Assembly: GCA_035772405.1 (NCBI GenBank)
Contig: JAYKKM010000124.1
Span: 248,001 to 312,000, forward strand
Length of the DNA: 64,000 nucleotides
Reading direction: 5' to 3'
Source: Chrysogorgia sp. JL179-B06
Taxonomy: Eukaryota > Cnidaria > Anthozoa > Scleralcyonacea > Chrysogorgiidae
The position numbers were made by a program, and so were the translations under genes. The stretch's first letter is position 1. Each line of letters starts with the position of its first letter. Below the pieces are notes generated by a model. That model was not told the DNA's origin, searched no databases, and saw nothing but the letters and a program-made list of their open reading frames with translations. Positions 60,642 through 64,000 of the stretch are shown here, piece after piece.

Positions 60642-60692
60642 ATTAACCCCCAAATGTATAATAACATTATACTTATTTTTTAAAAGTTAGAG

Positions 60693-60698
60693 TATAAT
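60693..60698 (+). promoter_or_regulatory. Leaderless-type promoter of ktrB
   Basis: TATAAT exactly six bases before ATG 60705. Confidence 0.55.
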
Positions 60699-60704
60699 TT
60701 CATT

Positions 60705-62348
60705 ATGAAAAAGGAAAAACAAAGATTTAAAAAAACAAAAAATATTTATAATTTCTTTGGAACATTAATTTATAAAATTAAAACTATGTCTTTTGCAAAA
60801 AACTTACTTTTAATATATCTTATAATTACAATTATTGGTTCATTACTTCTTTATGCCCCTTTTTCACAAACAGGCTATGCATCATGAAACCCATTAACTA
60901 AAAATTTAACTGAAGGAAAAATGACTTTCTTAGATTCATTTTTTACAGCTGCATCAGCTTTTTCTGATACAGGACTTGTTACCAATACAACAGCAGTAGT
61001 TTACAATGAATTTGGGCAAACAATAATTGCTATTTTAATTCTAATTGGTGGCATTGGTTTTTTTGCTTTAAAAGTTTTTATTTTTAATATTATTTTTAAT
61101 TGACCAATTTCTTTTCGAGCAAGAGAATCATTAGCTGCAGAAAGAGGATCTGTTAAAGTTGGAGTAACAACAAATTTAATTAAAATTGTAATCATTTTTC
61201 TTTTAACAGTAATTCTAATTTTTTCTATTGTTTTAACTTTGATTTTTTATTACACAGATATTTCAAGTGACTCAACACTAATTAAAGATAGCTCTTACAA
61301 ATTAGTTAATATTAAAAATAGTGATTTAATATATAACAATCCTTATAATAACCCTTTAGTATCATTAAAGTTTGGTATATTTCATACAATATCAGCATTA
61401 AATAATGCTGGATTTGATATTATTGGCAATACATCACTTCAACCTTATTATTATGTCCTTTCAGTACAAATAATTTTTGTTATTTTATTTGTAATTGGAG
61501 GCATGGGTTATCCAGTTTTATATGATGCTTATATGTTTATTACCAATAAAAGGGAAGGACATAAATTTAGATTTTCATTATTTACTAAATTATCAGTTGC
61601 AACATATTTTATAGTTTCTGCATTAGGTTTGATTTTTGCATATACAATAGAATATTCACATGAAACATCTATTCTTGAAAATAGTCAAATGTTAAAAAGT
61701 AAGTATGGCGCCAAAAGTTATCGGTTGTTTGCGATATTTTTTAACACAATGTCCACTCGTAATGCAGGCTTTTCAACAATTAATATGCATAGTTTAAGTG
61801 ATGGAACTTTATTACTTTATACAATCTTAATGTTTATAGGTTCAGCACCCTCTTCAACAGCTGGAGGAATAAGAACTACAACTCTTGCAATTATATTTTT
61901 AGGTTTTATTTCTATTGTCAGAGGCAAGAAAAATATTTATATTTTTGGATATACAATTGATAATTCAACTGTTAAAAGAGCATTTATAGTTTTTGCAGTT
62001 TCAATTTTTCTTGTAATTTCAGGCTCATTAGTTTCATTATCTTCGCTTGATATTTTTGGAGGAAAGATTCAAACATATAAAAATGCTATAAATAATTCAA
62101 AAACTATTATTTCTGGCAAAAATTATTATAGTTATACACAAATTCTTTTTGAGGTGGGTTCAGCCTTTGGAACAACAGGACTTTCAACAGGAATTACATC
62201 AAAATTATCTATTTATAGTAAAATTGCATTAATTCTTATTATGTTTATAGGGCAACTGGGTGTTTCTTCTTCAATTCTTATTTGAGGAAATAATACAAAA
62301 AAAGATAGTCATAAAAAAAGAGTATCTACTACTGTAACAATTGGATAG
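60705..62348 (+). CDS. ktrB: K+ transporter membrane subunit KtrB/TrkH
   Basis: A 547-residue membrane protein with four M1-P-M2 repeats. The selectivity-filter-like turns are SDTGLV (first), NNAGFDI (second), RNAGFST (third) and GTTGLSTGI (fourth). APSSTAGGIRTTT between repeats three and four is the usual intramembrane loop region. A longer outside loop occurs near residues 185-215. Four TGA codons are Trp. It imports K+ with KtrA encoded divergently. Confidence 0.92.
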
Positions 62349-62703
62349 CTTTACAAAATAAAATGCAATAATTTTGAAATGTTATAAAAATCACAATATA
62401 TAATAACCAATGTTTCATTTTGTAGAAAAAAAGATCTAATTTTTATTTTAAGACAAGCATAATTATTGAAAATGATAAAATAATACTTTCTAAAAAATAA
62501 AAAATGTTTAGATTGTAATATGAGCAAATAAAGCACTTTTAATAAAATATTGATCAATTATTTATTTTTTAGTGAATATACTTTCAACATCTTTATTAAG
62601 AATATATGATACAAATTAACTATAAAACAATTATTTTATATTTCTAGAAGTAAAAAAATTGCAATTATATTTCAAAAAATTAATCCTTACACAAATATAA
62701 GAA
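62349..62703. other. Intergenic, nothing recognised
   Basis: AT-rich with no gene; a 68-codon minus-strand frame at 62351-62557 has no start signals and is taken as chance. No clear terminator hairpin for ktrB. Confidence 0.4.
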
Positions 62704-62905
62704 TATAATAAAAGTATGAATAAAAAAGAAAAATAAAGCTTTTAAAAAAGAGCAAGAAATAGAGTTAAAAACCAATAAAGGTATTATTGCATGATGAGAA
62801 AAAATTACTAACAATAGTAAACTTTCTTATTTTATACTAATTGCATTATTAATTGTTACATTAATAGTAGTTTTTGTAGTTTTAGCAACAACAAATATAA
62901 TCTAG
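62704..62905 (+). pseudogene. Small single-span membrane protein gene, frame broken
   Basis: TATAAT (62704-62709), six bases, then ATG 62716. The frame stops after six codons; removing one of six A (62721-62726) opens about 62 codons: a Lys/Glu-rich start, the segment GIIAWWEKITNNSKLSYF (both Trp as TGA), one membrane helix (ILIALLIVTLIVVFVVLA) and TAG at 62903-62905. SecE-like topology is possible, but no SecE motif is certain. Confidence 0.4.
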
Positions 62906-63042
62906 GATTATATTATTAAAAATGAAAATTACAATAATGAATTTTTTTATAATTTTTATCCACAAAAAACAAAATTCATTTCCAAAATAGTAAATTTAAG
63001 TAAAAATGACATAAAAAAATAAACAATCATAAACTAGTGCAC

Positions 63043-63048
63043 TATAAT
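63043..63048 (+). promoter_or_regulatory. Leaderless-type promoter of prs
   Basis: TATAAT exactly six bases before ATG 63055. Confidence 0.6.
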
Positions 63049-63054
63049 ATAGAT

Positions 63055-64000
63055 ATGAAATTAAATAAGACAATACTTTTTGCGATGGAAAATTCCTTGC
63101 AATTAGGAAATAAAATCTCAAAAATTTTAAAAATTGAATTATCTGAAATTAAAAAAACTGTGTTTGCTGATGGAGAAATGCTGTTAGCTTCTCAAAAAAC
63201 AGTTAGAAATAGAAATGCCTTTGTTGTTGCATCAACATGTAGACCAACAAGTGAAACTATTATGGAATTGTTAATATTTATTGATTCTTTAAAAAGAGCT
63301 AGCGTCAACACAATTACTATTGCTTTTTCTTATTATGGATATGCAAGGCAAGATCGCAAAGCATCTGGAAGACAACCAATAACTTCAAAACTGATCGCAA
63401 ATTTACTAGAAACAGCTGGAGCAACAAAAATAATTGTTGTTGACCTACACAACCCATCAATTCAAGGTTTTTTTGATATGCCCCTTGATGATTTAAGAGG
63501 GCAATATATTTTTGCACCAGAAATTAAAAAAACTGGAAGATTTACAGTTGTTTCCCCTGATCATGGAGGAGCAACTAGAGCAAGACTGCTTGCTGAATTA
63601 CTTGCAAATACAATTCAGATTGCAATTGTTGATAAAAGAAGAATTGGACCGAATAAATCAATGGCTGTAGGAGTGCTTGGAAATATAAAAAATAAGAATG
63701 TTGTCATCATTGATGATATGATTGATACTGGTGAAACTATCATTAAAGCTGCAAAGATAATTAAAAAACAAGGTGCTAAAAAAATTATTATTGCAGCAAC
63801 TCATGGCCTTTTTTCAAAAGGATTTAAAGAATTTGAAAAATGTGAGGAAATAAGTCAAGTTTTAACAACAGATTCAATTCAATCAGTTCATAATATTAAA
63901 TCTAAAAAATTAAAAATTATATCAGTTGCAGATCTTTTTGCCAAATCTATTAAAGCATCAATTGATTCTAAGTCAATAACTGAAATATATGAAAATATTA
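63055..64000 (+). CDS. prs: Ribose-phosphate pyrophosphokinase, 3' partial
   Basis: 315 codons are present, close to full length; the stop lies beyond the edge. The enzyme makes PRPP from ribose-5-phosphate and ATP, which upp uses for uracil salvage. Seen are SYYGYARQDRKASGRQPITS, VVDLHNPSIQGFFDMPLD, SPDHGGATRARLLAE and the PRPP loop VIIDDMIDTGETI. An early residue stretch FADGEM corresponds to FSDGE. Confidence 0.95.
   Translation, partial: MKLNKTILFAMENSLQLGNKISKILKIELSEIKKTVFADGEMLLASQKTVRNRNAFVVASTCRPTSETIMELLIFIDSLKRASVNTITIAFSYYGYARQDRKASGRQPITSKLIANLLETAGATKIIVVDLHNPSIQGFFDMPLDDLRGQYIFAPEIKKTGRFTVVSPDHGGATRARLLAELLANTIQIAIVDKRRIGPNKSMAVGVLGNIKNKNVVIIDDMIDTGETIIKAAKIIKKQGAKKIIIAATHGLFSKGFKEFEKCEEISQVLTTDSIQSVHNIKSKKLKIISVADLFAKSIKASIDSKSITEIYENI

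Overview
The window is AT-rich Mollicutes chromosome, most likely a mycoplasma of the hominis group. The strongest sign is that UGA must be read as tryptophan: most genes are interrupted by in-frame TGA at positions where the family has Trp or where the frame simply continues (ruvB, hisS, aspS, rpoB, rpoC, pepA, ktrB and others). Gene content also fits: ruvAB-secDF-hisS-aspS, ScpAB, RNase J, an RNase HIII-type enzyme, a PrkC/PrpC pair, and no peptidoglycan genes. No tRNA or rRNA gene was seen, and no species is assigned.

Left block (about 1-10.1 kb, minus strand): one tightly packed operon. It encodes a lipoprotein, a membrane/coiled-coil protein, a polytopic membrane protein, a long coiled-coil protein, a gamma-subunit-like protein, a small protein, and a large cytosolic protein that runs off the left edge. 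The gene plan resembles the F1-like ATPase (F1-like-X0) operons described in mycoplasmas; alpha- and beta-like genes would be expected just beyond position 1. Two genes carry single-base frame breaks. A 1.8 kb stretch of decayed gene remnants (10.1-11.95 kb) separates this block from the core genes.

Core block 1 (11.97-21.7 kb, plus): ruvA, ruvB, a reduced SecDF, hisS and aspS; then an ECF S-component-like membrane protein coupled to deoA, followed by deoC and upp (pyrimidine nucleoside salvage).

Accessory island (21.7-27.5 kb): two degenerate copies of one IS3-family element in the same orientation flank a single intact surface protein gene. That protein has a signal peptide, eight beta-propeller blade modules, a duplicated C-terminal module and a C-terminal membrane anchor. 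A remnant resembling a Mutator/IS256 transposase follows.

Core block 2 (27.5-49.5 kb): rnj and def (minus); rsmD, gmk, prpC, prkC, rsgA (frame-broken) and rpe; rpmB (minus); an Asp23-family gene, fakA, plsX, rnc and smc; then rpoB-rpoC.

Core block 3 (49.5-64 kb): pepA with a small trailing membrane ORF, a DivIVA-like gene, rnpB, a membrane-anchored hypothetical gene, pgsA, a GH13-like protein without recognisable catalytic residues, recO, trmL, rnhC, acpS, plsC, scpA, scpB, rluB, the K+ uptake pair ktrA/ktrB, a small frame-broken membrane gene and the start of prs.

Two window-wide patterns stand out. Eleven genes have a TATAAT-like -10 box exactly six bases before ATG, implying leaderless mRNAs, whereas other genes have a clear Shine-Dalgarno site. 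Six reading frames are broken by one base in short homopolymers, which is either sequencing error, slippage or decay.
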